Source: Enterobacter asburiae (GTDB taxonomy: Bacteria > Pseudomonadota > Gammaproteobacteria > Enterobacterales > Enterobacteriaceae). Taken from it: a stretch of DNA of 64,000 bases. The notes below the pieces were generated by a model. The model saw only the letters and a program-made list of their open reading frames with translations. It had not been told where the DNA came from and searched no databases. Position 1 is the stretch's first letter. The number at the start of each line of letters is the position of its first letter. Location of the stretch: NCBI RefSeq assembly GCF_007035645.1, contig NZ_AP019632.1, forward strand, positions 2,046,001-2,110,000, written 5' to 3'. Below, piece after piece: positions 6,814 to 16,051 of the stretch. The position numbers and the translations under genes were made by a program.

Positions 6814-9800
6814 CTAGTCGCTGGTTGGTTTATCGGCTTTACCCGCCATCTGCGCCAGGAAGTCATAGCGTTTTTGCAGGTCAGCAGCGGCATCTTTCCA
6901 GAGCTGCCCGGCCACTTCCGGCTGCTGGGCGTTAAGGCGACGGAAGCGCTGTTCCTGCATTAACGTCTCGGCCAGGGCATCCGACGGCGGACGCGAATCC
7001 AGCGCCAGCGGTAATTTACCCTCGTCTGCACGACGCGGGTCGAACCGGTACAGCGGCCAGAAGCCGGTCGCGGTCAGCTGACGCATCTGGTCGTGGCTGA
7101 GGGCCAGATCGTAGCCATGCTCTTCGCAAGGGCTGTAGGCAATGATCAGCGACGGGCCAGGATACGCTTCCGCTTCCTGAATCGCTTTCACCGTCTGGTT
7201 AAGCTGGGCACCCAGCGAGATTTGCGCGACGTAAACGTGACCGTACATCATCATGCTCACGCCGAGATCTTTGCGCGCCTTGCGTTTACCGTGTTCGCCG
7301 AATTTCGTTACCGCGCCTAACGGCGTCGCTTTCGACGCCTGGCCGCCGGTATTGGAATAACACTGCGTATCCAGAACCAGGATGTTGACGTTTTCGGTCA
7401 GGCTCAACACGTGATCCAGTCCGCCAAAGCCGATATCGTAAGCCCAGCCGTCACCGCCAATCAGCCAGATTGATTTTTCGACCAGAGCGTCAGCGTCGGT
7501 CAGCAGCTGTTCAGCCCCCGAAACGCCCTGCAGCGCGCGGCGCAGCTCAGCAACCTGCTCACGACGTTCTTCTGGCGTCGCGTCCGCATGAAGCGCGTCA
7601 TTGAGCTGAGCGGGGATCTGCCCGGCAAACTGCTCCAGCAGGCGCATCACGCGCGCGCGGTGCTGGTCGACGGTCAGGCGGAAGCCCAGGCCGAATTCGG
7701 CGTTGTCCTCGAATAGCGAGTTTGCCCACGCCGGACCGCGCCCATTCGCGTCGGTGGTGTACGGCGTAGAAGGCAAATTGCCCCCGTAGATGGATGAACA
7801 GCCGGTTGCGTTGGCAATCAGCATCCGGTCACCGTACAGCTGGGTAAGCAGCTTGATATACGGCGTTTCACCGCAGCCGGAGCAGGCCCCGGAGTACTCA
7901 AACAGCGGCGTAATCAGCTGTGACGTACGAATATCAATACGTTCCAGTTTGCTGCGATCGATTTCCGGCAGATTCAGGAAGAAGTCATAGTTGACCTTCT
8001 CCTCTTCGACGTGCTCCAGACGCGACATCAAATTGATGGCTTTGATCTCCGGATCCTGCCTGTCTTTCGCCGGACAGACCTCGACGCACAGGTTACAGCC
8101 GGTGCAATCTTCCGGCGCGACCTGCAGAACGTATTTCTGTCCGCGCATATCGCGAGATTTCACATCCAGCGAATGCAGGCTGGCAGGCGCGGCTTCCATC
8201 TCTTCCGGTGAAACCACTTTGGCACGAATGGCGGAGTGCGGGCAGGCCGCAACGCAGTGGTTGCACTGGGTACACAGCTCTTCTTTCCAGATGGGGATCG
8301 CTTCGGCAATGTTACGTTTTTCCCAGCGCGTGGTGCCCATCGGCCAGGTGCCATCCGGCGGTAGCGCGGAGACGGGCAGGGCATCGCCCAGGCCGGCCAG
8401 CATCGCCGCCGTCACGGTCTTAACGAAATCGGGCGCCGCATCGGACACCACCGGAGGGCGGTTCGGGCTTGCGGCATTCACCGGCTGCAGCGTTACCTCA
8501 AACAGCGATTCGCGTGCCAGCGCCAGCGCCTGCCAGTTTCGCTCGACCAGCTCCTGGCCCTTGCTGCTGTAGCTTTTAGCAATCGCACCCTGCAGCTCCA
8601 CCAGCGCGCTGTCGCCTGGCAGAATATTGGTCAGATGGAAGAAGGCCATCTGCATAACGGTATTAATACGCGCAGCCAGGCCACATTCGCGGGCAATTTT
8701 TGCAGCGTTGACCACGTAGAAACGGGCTTTTTTCTGGTTCAGCACCGCCTGAACTTCCTGCGGCAGCCGCGCCCAGACTTCGTCCGCGCTGTACGGCGTA
8801 TTGAGGAGGAAAATGCCGCCGGGCTTCAGACGCTCGGCCATCTGGTATTTATCGATAAACTGCAGCTGGTGGCAGCCAACAAAATCGGCCTGAGAAATAA
8901 GATACGCAGAGCGGATGGGCTGTTCGCTCACGCGCAGGTGGGATACGGTCAGGCCGCCTGCTTTTTTGGAGTCGTAGACGAAGTACCCCTGGGCGTACCA
9001 CGGCGTGGAGTTGCCGATAATTTTGATGTTGTTTTTGGTCGCGGAGACGCTGCCGTCGCTGCCCAGACCGTAGAACAGCGCCTCAAGTTTGGCGGTCGAG
9101 AGCAGGGTGTTTTCCGGCAGAGACAGGGACAGATTCGTCACATCATCATAAATGCCGACGGTAAAGCGCGGTTTGGGTTTCGCTTCGCTTAACTCGTTGA
9201 ATACCGCCAGCACGCAGTCCGGCCCAAACTCCTTGGAGGACAAACCATAGCGACCCCCGATTACGCGCGGCAGCGTTTCACGTTCGCCCTGATTAAAGGC
9301 TTCTGCCAGGGTGGTCATCACATCCAGATAGAGGGGTTCCGCCTGCGCGCCCGGCTCTTTGGTACGGTCGAGCACCGCCACAGCGCGGGCGCTTTCAGGC
9401 AGAGCCGAAAGCAGATGTTTGGCCGAGAACGGACGATAGAGACGCACCTTAAGCACGCCAACTTTTTCACCACGCGTCAGCAGCTCGTCTACTACCTCTT
9501 CACAGGTCCCAATGGCTGACCCCATCAGCACAATTACCCGTTCCGCCTGCGGATGGCCGTAGTACTCAAACGGTTTGTACTGCCGGCCGGTTGCGGCGGC
9601 AAAGTCATCCATTGCCTGTTCAACATGGTCGTAAACCGCGTTGTACCAGGGATTAGTGGCCTCGCGGGACTGGAAATAGGTATCCGGGTTCGCCGATGTC
9701 CCGCGAATAACCGGGTGTTCAGGATTCAGAGCCCGGGCGCGATGCGCGTCGATTTCCGCCTGCGGCAGCAGATTCAGGATAGTATCGTCGGCCAGCGGGA

Positions 9801-10338
9801 CGATTTTGTTGATTTCGTGAGAGGTGCGGAAACCATCAAAGAAGTGAATAAACGGCACGCGGCTTTTAAGCGTGGCGATATGCGAAATTAAGGCAAAGTC
9901 CTGCGCTTCCTGAACGCTGCTGGCACATAGCATCGCACAGCCGGTCTGGCGCACGGCCATCACGTCGGAGTGGTCACCAAAGATAGAGAGCGCGTGGGTA
10001 GCAACGGTGCGCGCGGCAACGTGCAGAACGAAGGGCGTCAGCTGACCGGCGAGTTTGTAAAGCGTAGGGATCATTAACAGCAATCCCTGTGAGGAGGTAA
10101 ACGACGTGGAAAGCGCGCCGGTCTGAAGCGCACCGTGTACCGTGGCAATCGCACCGGCTTCAGACTGCATCTCAACCACTCTCGGAACATCGCCCCAGAC
10201 GTTTTTTAACCCGTTACCCGCCCATGCGTCCGCCTGCTCGGCCATGGTAGAACTTGGCGTAATCGGGTAGATGGCGATAACTTCACTGGTGCGAAACGCG
10301 ACTGAGGCAACTGCACCATTACCGTCAATAGTTTGCAT
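6814..10338 (-). CDS. nifJ: Pyruvate:flavodoxin/ferredoxin oxidoreductase
   Basis: 1174 residues, the full length of the single-chain homodimeric enzyme (E. coli YdbK). It oxidises pyruvate and CoA to acetyl-CoA and CO2 and passes electrons to flavodoxin or ferredoxin. Domains in order: pyruvate/TPP pyrimidine-binding domain (YPITPSSTMAEQADAW near residue 25), CoA-transferase-like domain, a two-cluster ferredoxin domain (CTQCNHCVAACPHSAI and CTGCNLCVEVCPAKD at about 680-750), and the TPP domain with CSGCGETPY and GDGWAYDIGFGGLDHV. Despite the name there are no nitrogen-fixation genes nearby. It is transcribed toward ompN and has its own terminator. Confidence 0.95.
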   Translation of the reverse strand: MQTIDGNGAVASVAFRTSEVIAIYPITPSSTMAEQADAWAGNGLKNVWGDVPRVVEMQSEAGAIATVHGALQTGALSTSFTSSQGLLLMIPTLYKLAGQLTPFVLHVAARTVATHALSIFGDHSDVMAVRQTGCAMLCASSVQEAQDFALISHIATLKSRVPFIHFFDGFRTSHEINKIVPLADDTILNLLPQAEIDAHRARALNPEHPVIRGTSANPDTYFQSREATNPWYNAVYDHVEQAMDDFAAATGRQYKPFEYYGHPQAERVIVLMGSAIGTCEEVVDELLTRGEKVGVLKVRLYRPFSAKHLLSALPESARAVAVLDRTKEPGAQAEPLYLDVMTTLAEAFNQGERETLPRVIGGRYGLSSKEFGPDCVLAVFNELSEAKPKPRFTVGIYDDVTNLSLSLPENTLLSTAKLEALFYGLGSDGSVSATKNNIKIIGNSTPWYAQGYFVYDSKKAGGLTVSHLRVSEQPIRSAYLISQADFVGCHQLQFIDKYQMAERLKPGGIFLLNTPYSADEVWARLPQEVQAVLNQKKARFYVVNAAKIARECGLAARINTVMQMAFFHLTNILPGDSALVELQGAIAKSYSSKGQELVERNWQALALARESLFEVTLQPVNAASPNRPPVVSDAAPDFVKTVTAAMLAGLGDALPVSALPPDGTWPMGTTRWEKRNIAEAIPIWKEELCTQCNHCVAACPHSAIRAKVVSPEEMEAAPASLHSLDVKSRDMRGQKYVLQVAPEDCTGCNLCVEVCPAKDRQDPEIKAINLMSRLEHVEEEKVNYDFFLNLPEIDRSKLERIDIRTSQLITPLFEYSGACSGCGETPYIKLLTQLYGDRMLIANATGCSSIYGGNLPSTPYTTDANGRGPAWANSLFEDNAEFGLGFRLTVDQHRARVMRLLEQFAGQIPAQLNDALHADATPEERREQVAELRRALQGVSGAEQLLTDADALVEKSIWLIGGDGWAYDIGFGGLDHVLSLTENVNILVLDTQCYSNTGGQASKATPLGAVTKFGEHGKRKARKDLGVSMMMYGHVYVAQISLGAQLNQTVKAIQEAEAYPGPSLIIAYSPCEEHGYDLALSHDQMRQLTATGFWPLYRFDPRRADEGKLPLALDSRPPSDALAETLMQEQRFRRLNAQQPEVAGQLWKDAAADLQKRYDFLAQMAGKADKPTSD

Positions 10339-10609
10339 AGGACAACACCCTTACATTGCGCAAAAAATAGGGGTCTGTATTACGGCAACAAACCCTGAAT
10401 ATTATCTGTGTATTCTAGCAAACGGGGGATTTTACGATTTTCGCTTTTGTGTCCTTGGTATTCCTGCCATCAATGAGTAGATCAAACTTTTGGCGAAAAA
10501 ATTGCGAGAAATTGTTTCTAAAGCGCATAAATACGCACTTCCGCTCTCGACGACACGGGATGTGATGCCTATTATGCATAGGTTTCGCATTATTCATGGG
10601 GGAGAGAGC

Positions 10610-10876
10610 ATGCGTTCAGCATTTTGGGTAGGGTGTGCCGCGTTATTGTTGTCGGCATGTAGCAGTGAGCCAGTCCAGCAGGCAACGGCAGCCCACGTGG
10701 CGCCGGGAATGAAAGCGGCAATGTCCAGTTCAGGTCAGGCCAACTGCGCGATGATTGGCGGTTCGCTGTCTGTCGCCCGCCAGCTTGATGGTTCTGCTAT
10801 TGGGATGTGCGCCTTGCCAAACGGCAAACGCTGTAGTGAACAGTCGCTTGCCGTTGGAAGCTGCGGTAACTACTGA
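10610..10876 (+). CDS. ydbJ: DUF333 lipoprotein YdbJ
   Basis: The ATG at 10610 with GGGGGAGAG before it gives 88 residues starting MRSAFWVGC. The lipobox LLSAC puts the lipidated Cys at about residue 17. The C-terminal part carries the DUF333 pattern: NCAMIGGSLSVARQLDG, GMCALPNGKRCSE and LAVGSCGNY, with four Cys likely forming disulfides in the periplasm. The protein closely resembles E. coli YdbJ and is also between nifJ and hslJ. Function unknown. A longer frame from 10490 would put the lipobox inside and is rejected. Confidence 0.9.
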   Translation: MRSAFWVGCAALLLSACSSEPVQQATAAHVAPGMKAAMSSSGQANCAMIGGSLSVARQLDGSAIGMCALPNGKRCSEQSLAVGSCGNY

Positions 10877-11314
10877 TTATTCTACACGCTTAAACATCAG
10901 CGTTTTATCGGCTGTCGCCAGCGTTAACTGGTCCTCAGTCAGGTCGACCTGCGCCCCTTTGCGCAGCATGTCGCCGATGGTCTGATCCAGCTCATTCAGC
11001 TGCGACTCAGTACAGAGCTTACGGGTCATGGCCAGCGTTTTAACCTTCAGCTCGCCTTCGGACAATTTCCCCTGTCCGTTGAAGCGGTTACACATCTGAC
11101 CAGAAACGCTGATGTTATTCACCAGGCTGATATCTGGCAGCGCGCTAAAACCGATCTCAGGTTGCGTTGTCGCGGTCTTCACGGCCTTACCGTTGACGTT
11201 TTCCAGCACAAAGCGATGGTTTTTAAGTTGCTCCGGCTGTACGGAGGCTTTGCCCGGATTAACGCAGCCGGAAAGGACAAGACTAATAACGCTTAACGCA
11301 ATGAGCTTTTTCAT
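10877..11314 (-). CDS. hslJ: Heat-inducible META-domain lipoprotein HslJ
   Basis: The start is taken at ATG 11314 (MKKLIALSVI); the TTG four codons upstream is less likely. 145 residues with a lipoprotein signal (LVLSGC) and a META domain containing two Cys (MCNRFNG and RKLCTES). HslJ in E. coli is a heat-shock outer-membrane-associated lipoprotein linked to novobiocin tolerance (family knowledge). It converges on ydbJ with no spare bases between the two stop codons, so the transcripts must overlap. Confidence 0.9.
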   Translation of the reverse strand: MKKLIALSVISLVLSGCVNPGKASVQPEQLKNHRFVLENVNGKAVKTATTQPEIGFSALPDISLVNNISVSGQMCNRFNGQGKLSEGELKVKTLAMTRKLCTESQLNELDQTIGDMLRKGAQVDLTEDQLTLATADKTLMFKRVE

Positions 11315-11440
11315 TTTTCTTCTCAAACTATAAATACTGTGAATCTTTTTCCAGTGTAACGATACTCTGCCGTGCGTTAATGGGGTTTATCTGAAAGTGC
11401 TGGGAGGAGCCGGGCAACGCAGCGGTTGCCCGGAATGACG

Positions 11441-11569
11441 TTAATGCGATTTAAATCCTGCCGCCGTCATCAGCATGCGGAAGAGCATACTGACAGCAGC
11501 CAGCGCCAGTACGCTGCCGCCCCAGATAATGGCCAGCCACAGCAATCTTTTCCAGACCGGTTGTTGCAT
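11441..11569 (-). CDS. DUF2474-type small subunit of the bd oxidase
   Basis: 42 residues, MQQPVWKRLLWL onward, with one membrane helix (about residues 8-30). Its ATG overlaps the stop of the subunit II gene (TGATG). A small one-helix protein just after subunits I and II is the position of CydX/CydH-like accessory subunits, and the size and sequence fit the DUF2474 family found with CIO-type oxidases. It probably stabilises the complex near the haem pocket. Confidence 0.75.
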   Translation of the reverse strand: MQQPVWKRLLWLAIIWGGSVLALAAVSMLFRMLMTAAGFKSH

Positions 11570-12579
11570 CAGTGATAACCCTCCCCATGCTGAACTTTGC
11601 CGCGAAACACGTAGTAGCTCCAGAAGGTGTAGACCAGAATAACGGGAATGATCAACAGCGCGCCCACCAGCATAAAGCCCTGGCTTTGCGTCGGGGCGGC
11701 GGCCTGCCACAGGGTGATCGACGGTGGAATAATATGCGGCCAGATGCTGATCCCAAGCCCGCTAAAGCCGAGGAATATCAGTCCCAGCGTCAGAATAAAC
11801 GGACGGCTATGGCTGGCGGGATTATTCAGGCAGCGCCACTGGTACAGGCTAAAAATCACCACCAGGGCAGGGACCGGCAGCAGATAAAACAGATTCGGCA
11901 GCGTAAACCAGCGCGCAGCGATGGCCGGTTGCGCCAGCGGCGTCCAGAGGCTGATCGCCGCAATAAACGCCAGCAGCACGATTAACAGCGTTTTCGACAC
12001 CTCACGCATCCGCTCCTGCAGCGCGTTTTCGCTTTTCATCACCAGCCAGGTAGAGCCTAACAGCGCATAAGCCACCACCAGCCCCGCGCCGCAAAACAGG
12101 TTAAACGCGGTAAACCAGTCAAAGGGGCCGCCGGTATAGGCCCGGCCGGTGACGGTAAAGCCGTTAATGACGGCGCCTACCGTCACGCCCTGGGTGAACG
12201 TTGCCAGAATTGAACCGCCAATAAACGCCTTATCCCAGAAGGGGCGGTGGGCCGGCGTGGCTTTAAAGCGAAACTCAAATGCCACTCCGCGGAAAATAAG
12301 TCCGATCAGCATTAATGTTAGCGGAATGGTCAGGGCATCAACGATCACCGCATAGGCCAGCGGGAATGCGCCGAACAGGGCGGCACCGCCAAGCACCAGC
12401 CAGGTTTCATTTCCGTCCCAGACCGGCGCGACGCTGTTGACCATCACGTCGCGATCGTCGGCGTTCTGCGTGGCCGGGAACAGAATGCCAATCCCCAGAT
12501 CAAAACCGTCCATCACGATATACATCAGCGTGGCGAAGACGATGATCACAAACCAGATAATGGAAAGGTCGATACCCAT
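11569..12579 (-). CDS. Cytochrome bd-type ubiquinol oxidase subunit II (CIO-type)
   Basis: 336 residues and about eight membrane helices. It opens with a long helix (LSIIWFVIIVFATLMYIVMD), followed by GFDLGIGILFP and WDGNETWLVLGGAALFGAFP, both hallmarks of CydB-family subunits. It forms the heterodimer with the gene just upstream (its start overlaps that stop by one base). It is distinct from the main CydAB of enterics; length and partner resemble AppB/CioB. Membrane respiratory chain, quinol oxidation to water. Confidence 0.9.
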   Translation of the reverse strand: MGIDLSIIWFVIIVFATLMYIVMDGFDLGIGILFPATQNADDRDVMVNSVAPVWDGNETWLVLGGAALFGAFPLAYAVIVDALTIPLTLMLIGLIFRGVAFEFRFKATPAHRPFWDKAFIGGSILATFTQGVTVGAVINGFTVTGRAYTGGPFDWFTAFNLFCGAGLVVAYALLGSTWLVMKSENALQERMREVSKTLLIVLLAFIAAISLWTPLAQPAIAARWFTLPNLFYLLPVPALVVIFSLYQWRCLNNPASHSRPFILTLGLIFLGFSGLGISIWPHIIPPSITLWQAAAPTQSQGFMLVGALLIIPVILVYTFWSYYVFRGKVQHGEGYH

Positions 12580-13979
12580 TATGGCTGCTCCTTATGTTCA
12601 GTTGTGACGGCAGAAAGCGGGCGCGCCGGACGTCCGTCGGACTCGGTGGCGAAAGTTTCATGCGGCTGCGGGCCTTTTCGGATGAGGCGCACCATATAGC
12701 TGTAACCCACGCCGAATACCGAGGTATAGACGACGAAGAAGGCCAGCAGGCTTACGCTCATATGCAGGTCACCGTGGGCAGAAACCGCATCCTTCGTTCG
12801 CTGGAGTCCGTAGACCACCCACGGCTGGCGGCCCACTTCGGTGGTGATCCACCCGGCCAGGATGGCAATCAGCCCGGTTGGCCCCATCAGCAGCGCAAAC
12901 CACAGGAAGGGGCGAGACGAATACACGCGTTTTTTGTAGCGCAGCCAGAGAGCCATCACCCCGAGCAGCAGCAGCAGCATGCCCAGGCCCGCCATGATGC
13001 GGAATGACCAGAACACGATGGTGGAATTCGGACGGTCTTCCTTCGGGAACTCTTTGAGAGCCGGAACCTGTTTATCCAGGCTGTGCGTCAGGATAAGACT
13101 CCCCAGCGCTGGGATCTCCAGCCCAAAGCGGGTGCGCTCCTGCTCCATATCCGGCCAGCCAAACAGCAGCAGCGGGGTAGGCTCACCCGGCGGATTTTCC
13201 CAGTGGCCTTCAATGGCGGCAATCTTGGCGGGCTGGTGCTTTAAGGTGTTCAGACCGTGCATATCGCCAACCATGGCCTGGATGGGGGCGACAATCAGCG
13301 TCATCCACAGCGCCATCGAAAACATTGCCCGTATGGCAGGGGTATTATTGCCGCGCAGCAGATGCCATGCCGCGGATGCGGCCACAAACAGGGCGCTGCT
13401 CAGGAATGCGGCTATCGACATATGCAGCAGGCGGTAAGGGAAGGAGGGGTTAAACACCACGGCGAACCAGTCCACCGGCACGACCTGACCGTTGACGATC
13501 TCATAGCCCTGCGGGGTCTGCATCCAGCTGTTCGACGAGAGGATCCAGAAGGTAGAAATAATAGTGCCCAACGCCACCATGCAGGTGGCGAAGAAGTGCA
13601 GACCCGGCCCGACTTTGTTCCAGCCGAACAGCATCACGCCGAGGAACCCGGCTTCGAGGAAGAAGGCGGTCAGCACTTCATAGGTCAGCAGCGGGCCGGT
13701 AATGCTGCCCGCAAACTGTGAAAATCCGCTCCAGTTGGTGCCGAACTGGTAGGCCATCACCAGCCCGGAGACCACGCCCATGCCAAAGTTGACGGCAAAA
13801 ATCTTCGACCAGAAATGGTACAGCGAGCGCCAGACCGGATTTTTGGTTTTCAGCCGCAGCCCTTCGAGTACGGCAAGATAGCTTGCCAGGCCGATGGTGA
13901 TCGCCGGGAAAATAATGTGAAAGGATACGGTAAAGGCAAACTGTATCCGTGCAAGGTGAAAAGCATCTAAACCAAACAT
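12579..13979 (-). CDS. Cytochrome bd-type ubiquinol oxidase subunit I (CIO-type, short Q-loop)
   Basis: 466 residues from ATG 13979; GAGG seven bases before it favours this over the TTG at 13997. Haem-ligand and quinol features are visible: ARIQFAFTVSFH with His at 21, GRQPWVVYGLQRT, and the WILSSNSWMQTPQG motif. It is about 55 residues shorter than E. coli CydA, which means a short Q-loop as in cyanide-insensitive oxidases and AppC. First gene of a three-gene operon (I-II-small subunit). Such oxidases work at low oxygen or under stress, without proton pumping (family knowledge). Confidence 0.9.
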   Translation of the reverse strand: MFGLDAFHLARIQFAFTVSFHIIFPAITIGLASYLAVLEGLRLKTKNPVWRSLYHFWSKIFAVNFGMGVVSGLVMAYQFGTNWSGFSQFAGSITGPLLTYEVLTAFFLEAGFLGVMLFGWNKVGPGLHFFATCMVALGTIISTFWILSSNSWMQTPQGYEIVNGQVVPVDWFAVVFNPSFPYRLLHMSIAAFLSSALFVAASAAWHLLRGNNTPAIRAMFSMALWMTLIVAPIQAMVGDMHGLNTLKHQPAKIAAIEGHWENPPGEPTPLLLFGWPDMEQERTRFGLEIPALGSLILTHSLDKQVPALKEFPKEDRPNSTIVFWSFRIMAGLGMLLLLLGVMALWLRYKKRVYSSRPFLWFALLMGPTGLIAILAGWITTEVGRQPWVVYGLQRTKDAVSAHGDLHMSVSLLAFFVVYTSVFGVGYSYMVRLIRKGPQPHETFATESDGRPARPLSAVTTEHKEQP

Positions 13980-14059
13980 GCACAGCCTCAATGTCAAACG
14001 GTGTGCTGTTATGGTATAGGGGCAACGTTCGGACTATCAGACGCAGAAAAGTGATTTTT

Positions 14060-14106
14060 AACCATAACAGTTGACTTAAAACTCATGCTTTAGTCATCTG
14101 ATATAC
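14060..14106 (+). promoter_or_regulatory. Operator/promoter copy A (before the cold-shock gene)
   Basis: AACCATAACAGTT (14060-14072), 27 bases, then TGATATAC ending at 14106, an extended -10 (TGnTATACC). The same module with the same 27-base gap precedes ydcR at 14571-14617. Predicted transcription start near 14115, giving a leader of about 255 nt before the next gene. Confidence 0.5.
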
Positions 14107-14370
14107 CTCGCATGAGGAATAAAAACCGTCTTTTTATGAATTTTACGCATAAAACTGCTTGCCTTGTCGTCTGCGCCGTGCGTTAATGGCCCTCTGGTTT
14201 TGAGTCCAAATAAATATCTGACGTAGTTTTATAAAGCAGTTCTCATCACGTTGTGCCTCTCCGCAGCCTCTCTTGGGTCTTTATCTACTTTCCGATTCGT
14301 TTTGTTTAAAACCATTATTGCCCAATCGGCCCATTAGTAATTTACGTTTTTACGTTCACAGGAGAATCCT
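14107..14370 (+). other. Long untranslated leader candidate of the cold-shock gene
   Basis: 264 bases without a gene between promoter copy A and the ATG at 14371. Long structured leaders are typical of cold-shock genes. A cold-box-like TGACGTA occurs at 14219-14225. Regulatory role is inferred, not shown. Confidence 0.35.
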
Positions 14371-14559
14371 ATGACTTCTTATATTCATTTCCGCTGCCCA
14401 TGCTGTCATGGCTCGCAGTACCGTACCTCAGTCTTTGATATGTCTGAGAAAAACCCACTCGGCGCGAAATGCATCTTTTGCAAATCGTCGATGATTACGC
14501 TCGATCACCTGGCCGCCGCGCGTCAGGCGCAAAGCCACGTTACCGAGTACCGTAAGTAA
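14371..14559 (+). CDS. YmcF/YnfQ-like cold-shock small zinc-ribbon protein
   Basis: 62 residues, preceded by AGGAG. Two Cys pairs, FRCPCCHGSQYRTS and GAKCIFCKSSM, form a likely zinc ribbon. Size and sequence match the small cold-shock proteins YmcF and YnfQ of E. coli, which lie downstream of cspG and cspB. Here no csp gene is adjacent; the gene sits alone between the bd oxidase promoter and ydcR, behind a long leader. Nucleic-acid binding is possible but unproven. Confidence 0.75.
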   Translation: MTSYIHFRCPCCHGSQYRTSVFDMSEKNPLGAKCIFCKSSMITLDHLAAARQAQSHVTEYRK

Positions 14560-14570
14560 TTCGTTTCCCG

Positions 14571-14617
14571 AACCATAACAGTTAGCTAAATCTTCTCTTT
14601 TTCTCCTGCTGATATAC
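14571..14617 (+). promoter_or_regulatory. Operator/promoter copy B (before ydcR)
   Basis: AACCATAACAGTT (14571-14583), 27 bases, GATATAC (14611-14617) with TG-like extended -10 context. The -10 lies 13 bases before the AAGGAG of ydcR. Probable autoregulatory site for the MocR protein. Confidence 0.55.
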
Positions 14618-14641
14618 ACTGTCGGTCACAAGGAGAATTTG

Positions 14642-16051
14642 ATGAAAAAATACCAGCGTCTGGCGCAACAAATTATCTCGCAGATTGAGCTTGGCGTATG
14701 GCTGCCGGGCGATAAGCTGCCTTCGCTGCGAGAGCAGGTGGCGAGCAGCGGCATGAGTTTTATGACCGTTGGCCACGCGTATCAGATGCTGGAAAGTCAG
14801 GGGCGCATTGTCGCCAGACCGCAGTCGGGCTATTACGTTGCCTCGCGCCCGACCGCACATCAGCCTGCTCCACCTGCCCAGGTGATACGTGATGAAGTAG
14901 TGGATATCAACACCTACATCTTCGACGTCTTACAGGCCAGCCGCGACCCGTCCGTTGTTCCTTTTGCCTCCGCGTTTCCCGATCCCCGACTTTTCCCGCT
15001 GCAGCAGCTCAACCGCTCGCTGGCGAACGTCAGCAAAACCGCGACGGCGATGAGCGTGATTGAGAACCTGCCGCCGGGTAACGTCGATCTCCGCCACGCC
15101 ATTGCCCGTCGCTACGCGCAGCAGGGGATGAACATCTCCCCGGAAGAGATTGTGATCACCGCAGGCGCGCTTGAAGCGCTCAATCTCAGCCTGCAGGCGG
15201 TAACCGAGCCGGGCGACTGGGTGATAGTCGAAAACCCGTGTTTCTACGGCGCGCTGCAGGCGCTGGAACGCCTGAAGCTCAAAGCGTTGTCGATTGCGAC
15301 GGATGTCCGCGAGGGGATTGATCTGAATGCCCTTGAACAGGCGCTGAAGGAGTACCCGGTTAAAGCCTGCTGGATCATGACCAACAGTCAGAACCCGCTT
15401 GGCTTCACGCTGAGCGCGGAGAAAAAAGCGCAGCTTGTCGCGCTGTTAACGCAGCACAACGTCACCCTGATTGAAGACGATGTCTACAGCGAGCTCTATT
15501 TTGGCCGCGAAAAGCCGCTCCCGGCGAAAGCATGGGATCGTCAGGACATGACGCTGCACTGCTCGTCCTTTTCAAAATGCCTGGTGGCCGGTTTTCGCAT
15601 CGGCTGGGTTGCGGCAGGAAAACACGCGAGACGCATTCAGCAGCTGCAGCTGATGAGCACGCTCTCCACCAGCTCACCCGTGCAGCTGGCGCTGGTGGAT
15701 TATCTGGCGACGAAACGCTACGACGCCCATCTGCGCCGCCTGCGGCGTACCCTCGCCGAGCGAAAACAGCAGGCCTGGCAGTCTCTTTTGCGCCATATGC
15801 CTGCCGGCGTCAAAATTCACCATAACGACAGCGGCTACTTTTTATGGCTGGAGCTTCCGGCGCAGCTGGATGCGGGTCTGCTCAGCGAAAAAGCCTTAAC
15901 GCACCACATCAGCATTGCGCCCGGAAAGATGTTTTCCACCTCCGACGCGTGGACACCGTTCTTCCGGTTTAATACCTCCTGGGCCTGGGGAGAGCGAGAA
16001 GAGCAGGCGGTCATTCAGTTAGGAAAATTAATTAGCACGATGCTGGAATAA
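14642..16051 (+). CDS. ydcR: MocR-family regulator YdcR (GntR HTH + aminotransferase fold)
   Basis: The ATG at 14642 is chosen over the TTG at 14639 because AAGGAG (14630-14635) is well spaced; 469 residues, close to E. coli YdcR. The N-terminal GntR winged helix (about 1-70) contains KLPSLREQVASSGMSFMTVGHAYQMLE. The fold-I aminotransferase-like domain follows, with TNSQNPLGFTL, IEDDVYSELYF and the PLP-lysine stretch HCSSFSKCLVAGFRIGW. MocR regulators sense PLP or an amine/PLP adduct. The position directly before ydcSTUV-patD suggests control of that amine-uptake and degradation operon. Confidence 0.92.
   Translation: MKKYQRLAQQIISQIELGVWLPGDKLPSLREQVASSGMSFMTVGHAYQMLESQGRIVARPQSGYYVASRPTAHQPAPPAQVIRDEVVDINTYIFDVLQASRDPSVVPFASAFPDPRLFPLQQLNRSLANVSKTATAMSVIENLPPGNVDLRHAIARRYAQQGMNISPEEIVITAGALEALNLSLQAVTEPGDWVIVENPCFYGALQALERLKLKALSIATDVREGIDLNALEQALKEYPVKACWIMTNSQNPLGFTLSAEKKAQLVALLTQHNVTLIEDDVYSELYFGREKPLPAKAWDRQDMTLHCSSFSKCLVAGFRIGWVAAGKHARRIQQLQLMSTLSTSSPVQLALVDYLATKRYDAHLRRLRRTLAERKQQAWQSLLRHMPAGVKIHHNDSGYFLWLELPAQLDAGLLSEKALTHHISIAPGKMFSTSDAWTPFFRFNTSWAWGEREEQAVIQLGKLISTMLE

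Noticed and set aside
6814..10338. nifJ as a sign of nitrogen fixation
   Set aside because: No nifHDK or other nif genes are near; this is the housekeeping/stress YdbK type found in E. coli.
12594..13721. Long plus-strand frames opposite subunit I of the oxidase
   Set aside because: Shadows of the minus-strand gene: His/Gly/Arg-rich low-complexity products, no ribosome sites.
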